DNA of 64,000 bases from an uncultured Selenomonadales bacterium (GTDB taxonomy: Bacteria; Bacillota; Negativicutes; Selenomonadales; Selenomonadaceae). The DNA lies in contig CALFJB010000075.1 in NCBI GenBank assembly GCA_937877565.1, forward strand, positions 1 to 64,000. The letters are read 5' to 3'. Position numbers and translations under genes: made by a program. How positions within the stretch are numbered: position 1 is the stretch's first letter; each line of letters starts with the position of its first letter. The notes beneath the pieces are model-generated. The model was not told where the DNA came from, ran no database searches, and saw nothing but the letters and a program-made list of their open reading frames with translations. Positions 27,012-36,043 of this stretch are shown here, piece by piece.

Positions 27012-27953
27012 TTAAATCATAATCGACAGACACAGAAAAATAATCGTGGCGGTGTACATCATACGAATTGCGGCAAGAATGTGAGACGCTTGCAAAGATT
27101 CATTTGGATCTCCCATATAGGCGCGGAAATGTGGCACGCCGAAATAATAATTGAGTCCGCCGAGTTGAATATTTAACGCGCCTGCAACCGTCGCTTCAGC
27201 ATAGCCGCCATTGGGGCTTGGGTGTTTATCTGCGTCGCGTCTAAGCATTTTAAACGCGTTTTTAAAATCTAAATTCAAAATAAGTGCGGACGCCAAAAAT
27301 AATATCGCCGTGATTCGCGCAGGAATAAAATTCGCCACGTCGTCAAGCCGCGCCGCCGCTCTTCCAAAATATAAATACTTTGAATTTTTATAACCTAACA
27401 TTGAATCCATCGTGTTAATTGCGCGGTAAGCTACAGCCAACGGCAAGCCGCCAACTGCGAAGTAAAACAGCGGCGAAATTATCCCGTCAACCGTATTTTC
27501 TGAAATTGTTTCTACAGTTGCCCGCGTAATTTCTGCCTCGTTCAAATTTTTTGTATCACGTCCGACAATCCAGCCGACTTTGTAACGCGCTTGCTCCAAA
27601 TTTTCCATATTCAACAAAAAATAAATTTCGCGTCCTGCTTCAGCAAGTGAACGCGGCGAAATCATAAAACTTAACGCCAACGCCTCTATAAAAATTTTCG
27701 CCGTGTTGCTGCCCGTCATTTCAGCCAAAATTTCTATCAGTGCGCCAATATCGTAACTCAAAGTAAAAACGATTATAACCAAAATTGCGCCCTTGCACAT
27801 TTTTTTTAAATTTGTATCTAAGTCACGGCGCAAAAAATATTCCAGTATCAGAATTAATTTTCCAATCAGTACGACCGGATGAAATCTGCTGCGCGGGTCT
27901 CCTATCAGCGCGTCAATTAAAAATGCTGCAACGGCGGTTATCATTGGACTCAA
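27012..27953 (-). CDS. cbiB: Adenosylcobinamide-phosphate synthase
   Basis: 313 residues, TTG start with GGAGGA seven bases upstream. Membrane enzyme attaching aminopropanol (or its phosphate) to adenosylcobyric acid in cobalamin synthesis. Signatures: LIDALIGDPxxRFHPVVLIG at the N-terminus, ETISENTVDGIISPLFY and SPNGGYAEATVAGALNIQLGG. Several membrane helices. No other cobalamin genes are adjacent, which is odd because they usually cluster. Confidence 0.93.
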   Translation of the reverse strand: MSPMITAVAAFLIDALIGDPRSRFHPVVLIGKLILILEYFLRRDLDTNLKKMCKGAILVIIVFTLSYDIGALIEILAEMTGSNTAKIFIEALALSFMISPRSLAEAGREIYFLLNMENLEQARYKVGWIVGRDTKNLNEAEITRATVETISENTVDGIISPLFYFAVGGLPLAVAYRAINTMDSMLGYKNSKYLYFGRAAARLDDVANFIPARITAILFLASALILNLDFKNAFKMLRRDADKHPSPNGGYAEATVAGALNIQLGGLNYYFGVPHFRAYMGDPNESLQASHILAAIRMMYTATIIFLCLSIMI

Positions 27954-28021
27954 TAAAATTCCTCCGCAAATTTTTTCTAAAATTATATACTATCACTAAA
28001 ATATTTTCCACAGTTTTTTCA

Positions 28022-28050
28022 TTGATTTACTGCAGTTTTTATATTAAAAT
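28022..28050 (+). promoter_or_regulatory. Promoter for the secretion ATPase-crcB pair
   Basis: TTGATT (28022-28027), 17-bp spacer, TAAAAT (28045-28050). Confidence 0.65.
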
Positions 28051-28073
28051 TTTTGGGATTGTAGGTGATTGAG

Positions 28074-29282
28074 TTGGAAATTTTCAAGGAACGACTTCAC
28101 AAATTGATACATCAAGCGGGACACAATTTCGGCGGAAATTCGGCGGCGATTGTACAAATAGTGGATTTAATATTAAATTTCGCCGTGAAAATGCGGGCGA
28201 CGGATTTACACATTGAACCGCTTGAAGAATTTTTGCGGGTACGTTACAGAATAGATGGAAGACTGCACGAATTGCATGAGCCGTTACCAATAAAATTTGC
28301 GGCGGCGATAACTTCAAGAATAAAAATTTTGGCGCGAATGGACACAACGGCGGCTTTTTCGCCACTGGACGGCGCAATAAATTTCAACGAAACAGAAATG
28401 CGCGTGGCGTCAATGCCTTCATTCGGCGCGGAAAGTTTAACAATTCGCCTGTTAGATTCTGCGCGAAATTTGCATAATTTATCGGACTTGGGATTTACTG
28501 CCGAAAATGAAAAAATTTTTCGCAAAATGATAGCGGCAACTTCCGGAATGATAATTTTAACGGGTCCAATGAATTCCGGAAAATCAACGACGCTTTACGC
28601 GGCACTTAGAGAATTGAACACGCCGACGCGTTCGATAATGACGCTTGAAGACCCAATCGAGCAACACATTTCCGGCGTAAGTCAAGTACAGGTAAACGAA
28701 AAGGCAGGCTTGACATTTGCGGCAGGTTTACGCGCAATGCTTAGAATGGATTGTAATTGTATGATGGTAGGAGAAGCGCGGGACGCCGAAACTTCACAAA
28801 TTGCAGTACGTGCGGCGTTGACGGGACATTTAATTTTTACGACTTTGCATGCCAAAGACTCCTGCAGCGCGGTTTTCAGAATGATTGAAATGGGCGTCGA
28901 GCCGTATTTGTTGGCGTCAACATTGCGCGGCGTTGTAGCTCAAAGGTTAGTTAGAAAACTTTGTCCGCACTGTAAAAAATTAGTTTCAGCAACTGACATT
29001 GAAATAAAAAAATTCGGCGTTTCAAAAACATTTAAGCCGGTAGGTTGCGAACATTGCGGCGGCACGGGATTTTTTGGACGAATTGCACTTCATGAAATTT
29101 TGCGCGTTGATAAAAATATTAGCGAATTGATTTTGTACAGCCGAGACTTGGAAAAAATTCGACAGGCGGCACTTTCAAACGGCTTAAAAACTTTAGCTAC
29201 AGATGGAATTGAAAAAGTTAAAGGCGGTTTAACGACACTTGAGGAATTGCAAATAATTTTAGGCGACGAGGTAAATTTATGA
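28074..29282 (+). CDS. GspE/PilB-type secretion ATPase, short form
   Basis: 402 residues if TTG 28074 is used (AGGTGA 5-7 bases upstream); a GTG at 28065 lies within that site. Hexameric traffic ATPase of type II secretion and type IV pilus systems. Walker A GPMNSGKST (GPTGSGKST is usual), Asp box, Walker B CMMVGEARDAETSQIAVRAA with Ala where Ile is usual, TGHLIFTTLHAKDS, and a tetracysteine zinc site CPHCKK...CEHCGGTGFFGR. The N-terminal extension that docks to the platform in PilB/GspE is missing. No pilin, platform or secretin gene is next to it, so it may serve loci elsewhere. Confidence 0.88.
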   Translation: MEIFKERLHKLIHQAGHNFGGNSAAIVQIVDLILNFAVKMRATDLHIEPLEEFLRVRYRIDGRLHELHEPLPIKFAAAITSRIKILARMDTTAAFSPLDGAINFNETEMRVASMPSFGAESLTIRLLDSARNLHNLSDLGFTAENEKIFRKMIAATSGMIILTGPMNSGKSTTLYAALRELNTPTRSIMTLEDPIEQHISGVSQVQVNEKAGLTFAAGLRAMLRMDCNCMMVGEARDAETSQIAVRAALTGHLIFTTLHAKDSCSAVFRMIEMGVEPYLLASTLRGVVAQRLVRKLCPHCKKLVSATDIEIKKFGVSKTFKPVGCEHCGGTGFFGRIALHEILRVDKNISELILYSRDLEKIRQAALSNGLKTLATDGIEKVKGGLTTLEELQIILGDEVNL

Positions 29283-29638
29283 AATTTTTATTGGTATTCG
29301 TAGGCGGCGGCTTAGGCGCAATGGCAAGATATTTTGTAACAACGAATTTAGCGGGAAAGTTAGGAAATTTTCCAATAGGCACAATGGCGGCAAATATTTT
29401 GGGAAGTTTTTTAATGGGATTGGTAGTTGGAATAATCGCGGGGCGTTCGAGTTTGGAAAATGTGCGGCTTTTATTGGCGGTAGGATTTTTGGGCGGCTTT
29501 ACAACTTTTTCAAGTTTTTCAGCCGAAACTTTATCCTTGATTCAAGGCGGGCAAATGTTTTCTGCAATGGCAAATATTTTAGTCAGCGTAGTTGTAGGAT
29601 TGGCGGCTTGTTTCGCCGGTTTAACTTTGTGCAAATAA
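29279..29638 (+). CDS. crcB: Fluoride exporter FluC/CrcB
   Basis: 119 residues, four membrane helices, a half-size dual-topology fluoride channel. GGxLGAMARYFV, GTMAANILGSFLMG and GFLGGFTTFSSFSAE are family hallmarks. Its ATG overlaps the upstream stop by four bases. No fluoride riboswitch fold was seen before the operon. Confidence 0.93.
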   Translation: MKFLLVFVGGGLGAMARYFVTTNLAGKLGNFPIGTMAANILGSFLMGLVVGIIAGRSSLENVRLLLAVGFLGGFTTFSSFSAETLSLIQGGQMFSAMANILVSVVVGLAACFAGLTLCK

Positions 29639-29652
29639 AAAATTTTCAAAAC

Positions 29653-29689
29653 TAAAAAAGCCGCTCATTTCTGAACGGCTAATTTTTTT
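29653..29689 (+). terminator. Terminator after crcB
   Basis: AGCCGCTC pairs with GAACGGCT, followed by AATTTTTTT; A-rich on the other side, so it may also serve tsf on minus. Confidence 0.75.
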
Positions 29690-29704
29690 GTGATAAATTA
29701 AAAA

Positions 29705-30574
29705 TTATTGAAGTTGAGCTGCAACTTCGGCGGCGAAGTCAGATTGTTTCTTTTCGATACCTTCGCCGAGTTGATAACGAGTAAAATTCAAAACTTTAAC
29801 TTTGCCGAGAACGTCTTGAACGGTTTTTTCGTTGTCTTTAACAAAAATCTGTTCGACGAGGCAAACTTCTTTATAGAATTTGTTGATACGCCCCTCAACC
29901 ATTTTTTCAACGATTTTTGCAGGCTTGCCTTCTTCAAGGGCTTGTTTACGAAGAATTTCTTTTTCGTGTTCAAGTTCAGCCGCGTCAACGCTGTTTCTGT
30001 CAATCGCTGAAGGATTGGACGCCGCAATTTGCATAGCAATATCTTTGCCAAGTTCATCAGTGCCGCCGTCAAGTTCGACGAGGACGCCAATTTTTCCGCC
30101 CATATGAATATAGCTTACAACTTTTTTGCCTTCGTAGCGTGAAAAACGGCGCACGGAAATTTTTTCTCCAATAGTTGCAGTAGCTTCAGTTACGAGGTCA
30201 GCAACGGTTTTTTTGCCTTCGATGACGCTTGCGTTTAAAGCGTCAAGGTCTGCAGGATTGGTTTTTGCGACGTGTTCAGTAATTTTCTTAACCAACGCGC
30301 GGAAGTCTGCATTGCTTGCAGTGAAGTCAGTTTCGCAGTTAATTTCTGTAACCGCGCCAAATTTTCCATCTTCAGAAACGTAAGCCGCGCAAGCACCTTC
30401 AGCCGCAATGCGTCCGGATTTTTTAGCCGCCTTCGCAATTCCTTTTTCGCGCAGGTAGTCAATCGCTTTTTGCATATCGCCGCCTGTTTCGGTTAAAGCT
30501 TTTTTGCAGTCCATCATACCCGCGCCGGTTTTTTCGCGCAGGTCTCTAACCATTGCCGCACTAATATTTGCCAT
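29705..30574 (-). CDS. tsf: Translation elongation factor Ts
   Basis: 289 residues. Nucleotide exchange factor for EF-Tu. N-terminal UBA-like domain [20 protein letters not shown], then [19 protein letters not shown], and the TDF-type motif [14 protein letters not shown]. Follows rpsB by 18 bp in the universal rpsB-tsf order. Confidence 0.97.
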   Translation of the reverse strand: MANISAAMVRDLREKTGAGMMDCKKALTETGGDMQKAIDYLREKGIAKAAKKSGRIAAEGACAAYVSEDGKFGAVTEINCETDFTASNADFRALVKKITEHVAKTNPADLDALNASVIEGKKTVADLVTEATATIGEKISVRRFSRYEGKKVVSYIHMGGKIGVLVELDGGTDELGKDIAMQIAASNPSAIDRNSVDAAELEHEKEILRKQALEEGKPAKIVEKMVEGRINKFYKEVCLVEQIFVKDNEKTVQDVLGKVKVLNFTRYQLGEGIEKKQSDFAAEVAAQLQ

Positions 30575-30592
30575 TTATATAAAACCTCCAAA

Positions 30593-31366
30593 TTATTCTT
30601 CGTCAGCGTCTTTGTCCGCGTAGTTTTCTTCAGGATAATCTTCAGAAAAATCTTCGCTTGAAGTTGAATCAACCGCGCCGCCTTCGCCTTGATTGCCTTC
30701 AATGATAGCATCAGCCATACGCGCCGTTAAAAGTTTTACCGCACGAATTGCATCATCATTGCCGGGAATTACATAATCAATTTCATCAGGATCGCAATTT
30801 GTATCGACAATCGCCACGATCGGGATATTTAATTTGCGTGCCTCTGCAACGGCGATTCTTTCTTTGCGCGGGTCAACTACGAAAAGCGCACCGGGAATTT
30901 TATTCATTTCCTTAATACCGCCGAGATATTTTTCAAGGCGTGCCATTTCGTGTTTGAGTTGCATAACTTCTTTTTTGGTAAGCACGTCAAAAGTGCCGTC
31001 CGCCTGCATTGTTTCCAATTCTTTCAAGCGGCGAATACGTTTTTGAATTGTTTGAAAATTGGTAAGCATACCGCCGAGCCAACGTTCATTGACGAAATAT
31101 TGCCCTGCGCGAATAGCCTCTTCTTTAACGGCTTCCTGCGCCTGTTTCTTCGTACCGACAAAAAGAACGGTCTTGCCTTCTTCGGCAACGCTGCGAATAA
31201 ACATATACGCGTCGTCGATTTTCTTCACTGTCTTTTGAAGATCGATAATGTAAATACCGTTGCGCTCCGTGAAAATGTACTTCGCCATTTTAGGATTCCA
31301 GCGGCGTGTTTGATGTCCAAAGTGAACGCCTGCTTCAAGGAGCTGTTTCATTGAGATAACTGCCAT
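30593..31366 (-). CDS. rpsB: Ribosomal protein S2
   Basis: 257 residues from ATG 31366, preceded by AGGAGGA. Starts [20 protein letters not shown], the S2 signature; [30 protein letters not shown] and [20 protein letters not shown] follow. An acidic tail of about 30 residues ([12 protein letters not shown]) extends beyond the usual end. The 100-nt leader upstream may hold an autoregulatory fold. Confidence 0.97.
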   Translation of the reverse strand: MAVISMKQLLEAGVHFGHQTRRWNPKMAKYIFTERNGIYIIDLQKTVKKIDDAYMFIRSVAEEGKTVLFVGTKKQAQEAVKEEAIRAGQYFVNERWLGGMLTNFQTIQKRIRRLKELETMQADGTFDVLTKKEVMQLKHEMARLEKYLGGIKEMNKIPGALFVVDPRKERIAVAEARKLNIPIVAIVDTNCDPDEIDYVIPGNDDAIRAVKLLTARMADAIIEGNQGEGGAVDSTSSEDFSEDYPEENYADKDADEE

Positions 31367-31466
31367 TTGAATTTCCTCCTGTTTAATCATTCGCGGGACA
31401 TTTACGCGCCTTTTCAGCTTTCGCCACAGGTTGACGCTCCGCCCCGTGTGTTTTTCAACGCCGCAA

Positions 31467-31496
31467 ATTATATCACAAAGCTTTTTAATATTGCAA
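31467..31496 (-). promoter_or_regulatory. rpsB promoter
   Basis: On minus: TTGCAA (31496-31491), 18-bp spacer, TATAAT (31472-31467), about 100 nt upstream of the rpsB start. Confidence 0.7.
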
Positions 31497-31594
31497 CAAA
31501 AATTTTCTGTACAAATAAAAAATTCTATGATACAATTTGCAAGATGCCGCAAATGGGCAGGTGGTTGCATCACTTCCGAAAGGAGGTGACGTGC

Positions 31595-31675
31595 ATGAAG
31601 ATTAAGCGTTTCATCGTACTTGTGATTGTTATCACGGTCGTTGTGCTTATCGTAGGCACAAAAGTAGCCGCCTAA
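31595..31675 (+). CDS. 26-residue hydrophobic peptide
   Basis: ATG preceded by the near-perfect site AAAGGAGGTGA. The peptide ([20 protein letters not shown] plus GTKVAA) is a basic N-terminus and one membrane helix, as in small membrane toxins or leader peptides. A -10-like TACAAT at about 31535 lies upstream, and an own terminator follows at 31760-31786. It sits divergently from rpsB. No homologue recognised; type I toxin is a guess based on size, composition and long structured flanks. Confidence 0.55.
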   Translation: MKIKRFIVLVIVITVVVLIVGTKVAA

Positions 31676-31759
31676 GCTCCGGAAAAGCTCAAACGGCTTA
31701 AATTTTCAATTCGTACCTATCTTAGTATGTGAGCAACCGTTTGCCCGGTGTCACAGAAA

Positions 31760-31786
31760 GCCTCGCTTAATCGCGGGGTTTTTTGT
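31760..31786 (+). terminator. Terminator of the tiny hydrophobic ORF transcript
   Basis: GCCTCGC pairs with GCGGGG (one G-U) around TTAAT, followed by T6. The 85 nt between the ORF and this stem are non-coding. Confidence 0.75.
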
Positions 31787-31863
31787 TTCTATAATTTTTA
31801 GCATTTCATCGTTTTTACAATTAGATTATAACTTTTTGAGTGGTTGCTGTCAATTTGAAAAAC

Positions 31864-31900
31864 TAAAAAAGCCGTCATTTCTGACGACTGAAATTTTTTA
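31864..31900. terminator. Terminator after ybaB
   Basis: AGCCGTCA and TGACGACT pair around TTTC, flanked by A6 and T6, so it can act in either direction; on minus it ends the dnaX-ybaB transcript. Confidence 0.75.
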
Positions 31901-31911
31901 TTCAAGTGATT

Positions 31912-32298
31912 TTATTTTTTTGAACCGCCGCCGAGTAAATCGCCGAGCATATTAGCCATATCGCCAAGACCTGCGCCGCCAAGTCCGCCGAGTGCATTTC
32001 CTGCGAACGCCGCCATATTTGCATTAATTTTCTTTTCAATTTCGACGTTTGCCGCGTTGACTGCACTAACGACCAAATCTTCAATCGTCGTTACGTCTTC
32101 GCTTAAAAGCTCCGGCGAAATTTTAATTTCTTTAAGTTGCTTTTCGCCGTCAACAGTTGCAGTAACCATTCCGCCGCCAACAGTCGCCGTTGCAGTTTCC
32201 TGCTTGAGTTTTTGCTTGTTAGCCTCAAAACTTTGTTGCAACGCCTGCGCCTGTTTCATAATTTCGCCAAGATTAAATCCACCGGGTGTTTGTGCCAT
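31912..32298 (-). CDS. ybaB: YbaB/EbfC nucleoid-associated protein
   Basis: 128 residues. Dimeric DNA-binding protein commonly encoded after dnaX, as here. N-terminal LGEIMKQAQALQQSFEANKQKL helix, then the VTATVDGEKQLKEIKISPELL sheet, and a Gly-rich tail (GLGGAGLGDMANMLG). GGAG precedes the ATG. The recR gene that often follows is not here. Confidence 0.93.
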   Translation of the reverse strand: MAQTPGGFNLGEIMKQAQALQQSFEANKQKLKQETATATVGGGMVTATVDGEKQLKEIKISPELLSEDVTTIEDLVVSAVNAANVEIEKKINANMAAFAGNALGGLGGAGLGDMANMLGDLLGGGSKK

Positions 32299-32304
32299 TT
32301 TAAA

Positions 32305-33729
32305 TTACTCCTCACTAATTATTTTAAAATTGTCAGTTTGAAATATATTCATAGAATCCTCCAGAAATTTCTGATCAGATTCTTTCACTTTGCCAAATTT
32401 AGAAATTTTTAAATTTTCGTCTTCAACCGTTTCAATGGAAATTTTTTTGTCAAATTTCTGCGTCAAAAAATCCTCAAATTGTTTTTGAATTTCTTTAGTC
32501 AAAAGTTTGGCGTATCCTTTAACAAAGTTAAGCGTCAAAATACCGTTGGAAAAATCTTTTAAATTTGAATAATCACGAATCCAATTTAAAGACTTCGGCA
32601 AGGAATTTAAAACTTCGTTAATATCATAGGAAATTTTTTTATTTTCGTCAAGTTGTACGACGGGCGCAGAAATAATTTGCGGCGTGGCAAGTTTTAGCAG
32701 CGTCATTTCCAAAATTATATCGGGGATACCCGAATTTTGCATTTCAAAAATTGCCTTGCGAATTTCCGTAACAAAATTATCTAACGTTTGAAAATTTGAA
32801 TTGCGCCGCTCCAAAGTTTCAAATTCTAAGTCTCTAAGCCGCGTTATCAAAGATTCGGCGATTGAAATTGAAGATAAACCGGATTTAAAGGCGTGATTAA
32901 TTGCGGCGGTAACTTCAGCGCGGTTTTGCGATTTTACGGCGGTAATAATTTCATCTAAATCTGAATCTGAAACTAATCCCAAAGTTTCGTTGACATTTTC
33001 CAGCGAAATTTTTTTGTCAGCCATTGCGTAGCACTGATCTAAATATGTCATGGCGTCGCGCATTGAACCGGCGGCAAGACGCGCAATTTTTTTAGCTGCG
33101 TCCTCTTCCAGTTCGACTTCAAGCCGCGTTGCCAATTTTATCAAATAGTTTGAAATTGTTTCCTGCGGGATTAATCGAAAGTTCAAAACTTGACAGCGGG
33201 AACGAATTGTCATTGGGACTTTGTTTAATTCGGTTGTCGCCAAAAAAAATGCAACGTTCGGCGGCGGCTCTTCGATTAATTTTAAAATGGAATTTACCGC
33301 CTCAAATGACAGCATGTGTACTTCATCGATTATGAAAGTTTTAATTTTGGATTGCAGCGGCGCAAGGTACGCCGTCGATAACAATCTGGTAACGTCCTCA
33401 ACCGAACGATTAGACGCCGCGTCAAATTCCACGTTGTCCGGCGAAGAATCTATTGACAGGCAGGACGCACATTTATTGCAGGGAATTTCATTCGCCGTTA
33501 AAGCCGTACCGTTTTTTTGCGCGTCTAAAACTTTTTCGCAGTTCATAGCCTTCGCCAAAAGTCGCGCCGTTGAAGTTTTGCCCGTGCCGCGTGTACCAAC
33601 TAATAAATAAGCGTGCGAAAGTCTGTTACTTGAAATTGCACGCGTCAAGGCGTTCACAATGTGTTCTTGCCCAATCAGTTGAGCAAATTTTTTCGGTCGC
33701 CCCCGCGTGTACAGAGCTTCATATGCCAC
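32305..33729 (-). CDS. dnaX: DNA polymerase III subunit gamma/tau
   Basis: 474 residues from GTG 33729 (VAYEALYTRGRPKKF, the normal DnaX N-terminus; AGGGAG ten bases upstream). Clamp-loader ATPase: Walker A VGTRGTGKTSTAR, four-Cys zinc site CNKCASC (with the C in MNCEK), DEVHML Walker B, SRC sensor region FRLIPQETI. The C-terminal tau region is shorter than in E. coli. No A-rich frameshift signal was obvious. Separated from ybaB by six bases. Confidence 0.95.
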   Translation of the reverse strand: MAYEALYTRGRPKKFAQLIGQEHIVNALTRAISSNRLSHAYLLVGTRGTGKTSTARLLAKAMNCEKVLDAQKNGTALTANEIPCNKCASCLSIDSSPDNVEFDAASNRSVEDVTRLLSTAYLAPLQSKIKTFIIDEVHMLSFEAVNSILKLIEEPPPNVAFFLATTELNKVPMTIRSRCQVLNFRLIPQETISNYLIKLATRLEVELEEDAAKKIARLAAGSMRDAMTYLDQCYAMADKKISLENVNETLGLVSDSDLDEIITAVKSQNRAEVTAAINHAFKSGLSSISIAESLITRLRDLEFETLERRNSNFQTLDNFVTEIRKAIFEMQNSGIPDIILEMTLLKLATPQIISAPVVQLDENKKISYDINEVLNSLPKSLNWIRDYSNLKDFSNGILTLNFVKGYAKLLTKEIQKQFEDFLTQKFDKKISIETVEDENLKISKFGKVKESDQKFLEDSMNIFQTDNFKIISEE

Positions 33730-33875
33730 GCCAAAATTTCTCCCTTCAAAAAACATTGCCGTAATTCTAGCAGTTTTTGAAAATTTTATCAATGAAAAAA
33801 TTTTTCTTAATAAAAAGCGCAAAGTTGACGATTAAAAATGTGAAATAAAAATGAAAACTTGAGGAGGGATTTACA

Positions 33876-34331
33876 ATGCCTTTGGAAATTGAAAGAAAAT
33901 TTTTGGTAGACGCAAAAAAAGTTGTCAAGCTGAAACTTACGGGCGGCGAAAGAATTTCTCAAGGTTATCTTTCGACCGAGCCGAATAAAATTGTACGGGT
34001 ACGAATTAAAAAGAATCGTGGATTTTTGACGATAAAAAGTGCGAATATTGGAATTGTGCGGCAAGAATTTGAATACGAAATACCTGTTACTGACGCTGAA
34101 GAAATTTTGAAATTGTGCGTACCGAATATTTTAAAAAAAGTTCGTTACAAAGTTGACTACGCGGGACACGTTTGGGAAGTTGATATTTTTGAAGGCAAAC
34201 ACGCGGGCTTGATATTGGCGGAAGTTGAAATAAATTCGCTTGATGAATTCGTAAAAATTCCTGATTGGGTCGGCGAAGAAGTTTCAAACAATCCCAAATA
34301 TTTCAATTCAAATTTGGTATTGGCTGAATAA
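33876..34331 (+). CDS. CYTH-domain protein (triphosphate tunnel metalloenzyme)
   Basis: 151 residues. EIERKFLVD at residues 4-12 is the CYTH hallmark, followed by alternating charged strands (VRVRIKKNRGFLTIKS, FEYEIPVTDAEEIL, KKVRYKVDYAGHVWEVDIFEG, LILAEVEI) that build the tunnel. Family members hydrolyse inorganic or organic triphosphates; the exact substrate is unknown. AGGAGGG lies upstream. Confidence 0.9.
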   Translation: MPLEIERKFLVDAKKVVKLKLTGGERISQGYLSTEPNKIVRVRIKKNRGFLTIKSANIGIVRQEFEYEIPVTDAEEILKLCVPNILKKVRYKVDYAGHVWEVDIFEGKHAGLILAEVEINSLDEFVKIPDWVGEEVSNNPKYFNSNLVLAE

Positions 34332-34334
34332 ATT

Positions 34335-34363
34335 TTGACTGTACTAAAAAACTTTGTTATAAT
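34335..34363 (+). promoter_or_regulatory. lysC promoter
   Basis: TTGACT (34335-34340), 17-bp spacer, TATAAT (34358-34363), 31 bp before the lysC TTG. No lysine riboswitch fits in the short leader. Confidence 0.85.
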
Positions 34364-34393
34364 GACGCGGTTTAATCAAGGAGGGAATTTAAA

Positions 34394-35626
34394 TTGGCTC
34401 TCATAGTAAAAAAATTCGGCGGCAGTTCGGTTGCTACGACGGAAAAAATTTTAAACGTGGCTAAACGAATTTTGGGAGAAAAAAAACCTGAAGATAAAAT
34501 AGTAGTGGTAGTTTCAGCAATGGGCGATTCTACTGACAATCTTATAACTTTGGCTGAAGGGATTGACAATCAACCGTACCGGGCGCAATATCTGCGTGAA
34601 ATGGATATGTTGTTGACGACGGGCGAACAAATTTCAATCGCACTTTTGGCAATGGCTTTTCAAAAACTCGGACATCCGGCAATTTCTTTAACTGGCTCAA
34701 TGATTGGAATGCGTACAAATTCAATTCATACGAAGGGCAGAATTTTGGGAATAAATCCAAAACGCGTTCATGAGGAATTGGAAAAAGGAAATATCGTAGT
34801 TGTAGCCGGTTTTCAAGGCGCGGACAAATTCGGCGATCCCGTAACTTTGGGACGCGGCGGCAGTGATACTTCAGCGGTTGCACTTGCAGGCGCGTTGAAG
34901 GCTGACGAATGCGAAATTTTCACGGACGTTGACGGCGTTTACTCGGCTGATCCGCGTATTGTAAAAAATGCTCGCCGTATGAAAGAAATAACCTATGTTG
35001 AAATGTTGGAAATGGCGCGGCTCGGCGCGGGCGTTATGAATCCGCGTTCGGTTGAAATGGGGCAATATTTTAATATTCCAATTCACGTGCGCTCAACTTT
35101 CACAAATACAGCCGGTACAATTATTAGGGAGGATTACACATTGGAAGATAAAGATTTTGAAATTCGCGGCGTTGCACACGATCAAAAAGTTGCAAAAGTT
35201 GCGGTGTTAGGCGTCGATAACACGCCGGGTATTGCTCACACGATTTTTGCCGCGCTTGCTGATGCAAATATTGATGTTGATATGATTGTTCAAAGTATCC
35301 GCAATATCGAAAAAAATATTACAGATATGGTTTTCACGGTGGCACTTGACGATTTGCCGGAAGCCAAAAAAGTTGTTGACGCGGTGGCAGAAAAAATTAA
35401 TGCTATTGGCGTTTTGGTTGAAGAAGACGTTGCAAAAGTTTCAATTGTCGGCGCGGGAATGTTGGGAAGTCCCGGCGTTGCCGCAAGAATGTTTGGCGCA
35501 CTTGCTAAGGCGAATGTTAATATTGATATTATCAGCACGTCAGAAATTAGCGTTTCCTGTCTTATAAAGGCGTCGCAACTTACAGAGGCGGTAAACAGCA
35601 TCCACGATGAATTTTTTGCTGATTGA
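34394..35626 (+). CDS. lysC: Aspartate kinase
   Basis: 410 residues, TTG start after AAGGAGGG. First step of the aspartate pathway to lysine, threonine and methionine. VKKFGGSSVATTEKI, TTGEQISIALLAMAF, GRGGSDTSAVALA and FTDVDGVYSADPR are catalytic and binding motifs. Two ACT domains follow from about residue 265 (VAVLGVDNTPGIAHTIFAAL, SIVGAGMLGSPGVAARMF), implying amino-acid feedback. Downstream pathway enzymes asd and dapB are at 54-56 kb. Confidence 0.96.
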   Translation: MALIVKKFGGSSVATTEKILNVAKRILGEKKPEDKIVVVVSAMGDSTDNLITLAEGIDNQPYRAQYLREMDMLLTTGEQISIALLAMAFQKLGHPAISLTGSMIGMRTNSIHTKGRILGINPKRVHEELEKGNIVVVAGFQGADKFGDPVTLGRGGSDTSAVALAGALKADECEIFTDVDGVYSADPRIVKNARRMKEITYVEMLEMARLGAGVMNPRSVEMGQYFNIPIHVRSTFTNTAGTIIREDYTLEDKDFEIRGVAHDQKVAKVAVLGVDNTPGIAHTIFAALADANIDVDMIVQSIRNIEKNITDMVFTVALDDLPEAKKVVDAVAEKINAIGVLVEEDVAKVSIVGAGMLGSPGVAARMFGALAKANVNIDIISTSEISVSCLIKASQLTEAVNSIHDEFFAD

Positions 35627-35843
35627 GTCTGATATTCGCAAATTCAAAGATTTAGGCGTTTTAAGAGGACGCACCGGCAACCGCGATATTGACGCTTTGC
35701 AAAAAGCCTTTTCACTTTTTGGAATTGAGGCAAATTTTCACGGCAACTATTTTAAATTCAACGGCGTTAAAATCAGCAATGACGATGCGTGGAAAATAAT
35801 TTTGGATAAATATAACGGCGGCTACTTGCCAACTGTTCAATAA
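35607..35843 (+). CDS. Leaderless member of the double-glycine peptide family
   Basis: 78 residues, ATG inside the last codons of lysC and no visible ribosome site, so translation would rely on coupling. From residue 8 it aligns with the core of the 36458 peptide: SDIRKFKDLGVL with ADAANFKKLGVL, FSLFGIE with FAAYGIA, FHGNYFKFNGVKI with the YSINGQKI region, and GGYLPTVQ with AGYRPQVL. It lacks the 23-residue leader. Either a degenerate copy that lost its leader and promoter or a cytoplasmic partner such as an immunity protein. Confidence 0.6.
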   Translation: MNFLLIESDIRKFKDLGVLRGRTGNRDIDALQKAFSLFGIEANFHGNYFKFNGVKISNDDAWKIILDKYNGGYLPTVQ

Positions 35844-35850
35844 AATTTTA

Positions 35851-35878
35851 CGGCGGAAAAAGCCGCTTTTTATTTTTT
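35851..35878 (+). terminator. Terminator after lysC and the leaderless copy
   Basis: GCGG and CCGC pair across AAAAAG, followed by TTTTTATTTTTT. Confidence 0.65.
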
Positions 35879-35902
35879 GATTGAATAAATAAGCCGAAAA
35901 AC

Positions 35903-35931
35903 TTTTCTAAATTCTGAAAAAAGATTATAAT
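35903..35931 (+). promoter_or_regulatory. Duplicate of the aminotransferase promoter
   Basis: ACTTTTCTAAA-n-AAAGATTATAAT with a 17-bp spacer is nearly the same as the promoter at 36860-36888. It lies upstream of the first peptide gene's own promoter, with an orphan AAGGAGC after it but no start codon. Confidence 0.55.
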
Positions 35932-35978
35932 GAGCGTCGAAAGTGACAAGGAGCAATAAATAAAAAATTTTTGTAAGC

Positions 35979-36009
35979 TTGTCATAAAATTTTAAAATTT
36001 GCATATAAT
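35979..36009 (+). promoter_or_regulatory. Promoter of peptide gene 1
   Basis: TTGTCA (35979-35984), 19-bp spacer, TATAAT (36004-36009). The block CTTGTCATAAAATTTTAAA is repeated before peptide gene 2 with the same 19-bp spacing, which is long for an unaided sigma-70 promoter and suggests an activator or shared control. Confidence 0.7.
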
Positions 36010-36043
36010 AAAGTGAAAATAAAAATTGAAAGGAAGATTTAAA

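Noticed and set aside
27954..28074. Fluoride riboswitch before the ATPase-crcB operon
   Set aside because: The characteristic GGxGATGG and pseudoknot elements are not visible.
30593..31573. Longer S2 protein beginning at 31573
   Set aside because: The extra 69 residues cover the rpsB promoter and leader; the AGGAGG-preceded ATG at 31366 gives the normal S2 N-terminus.
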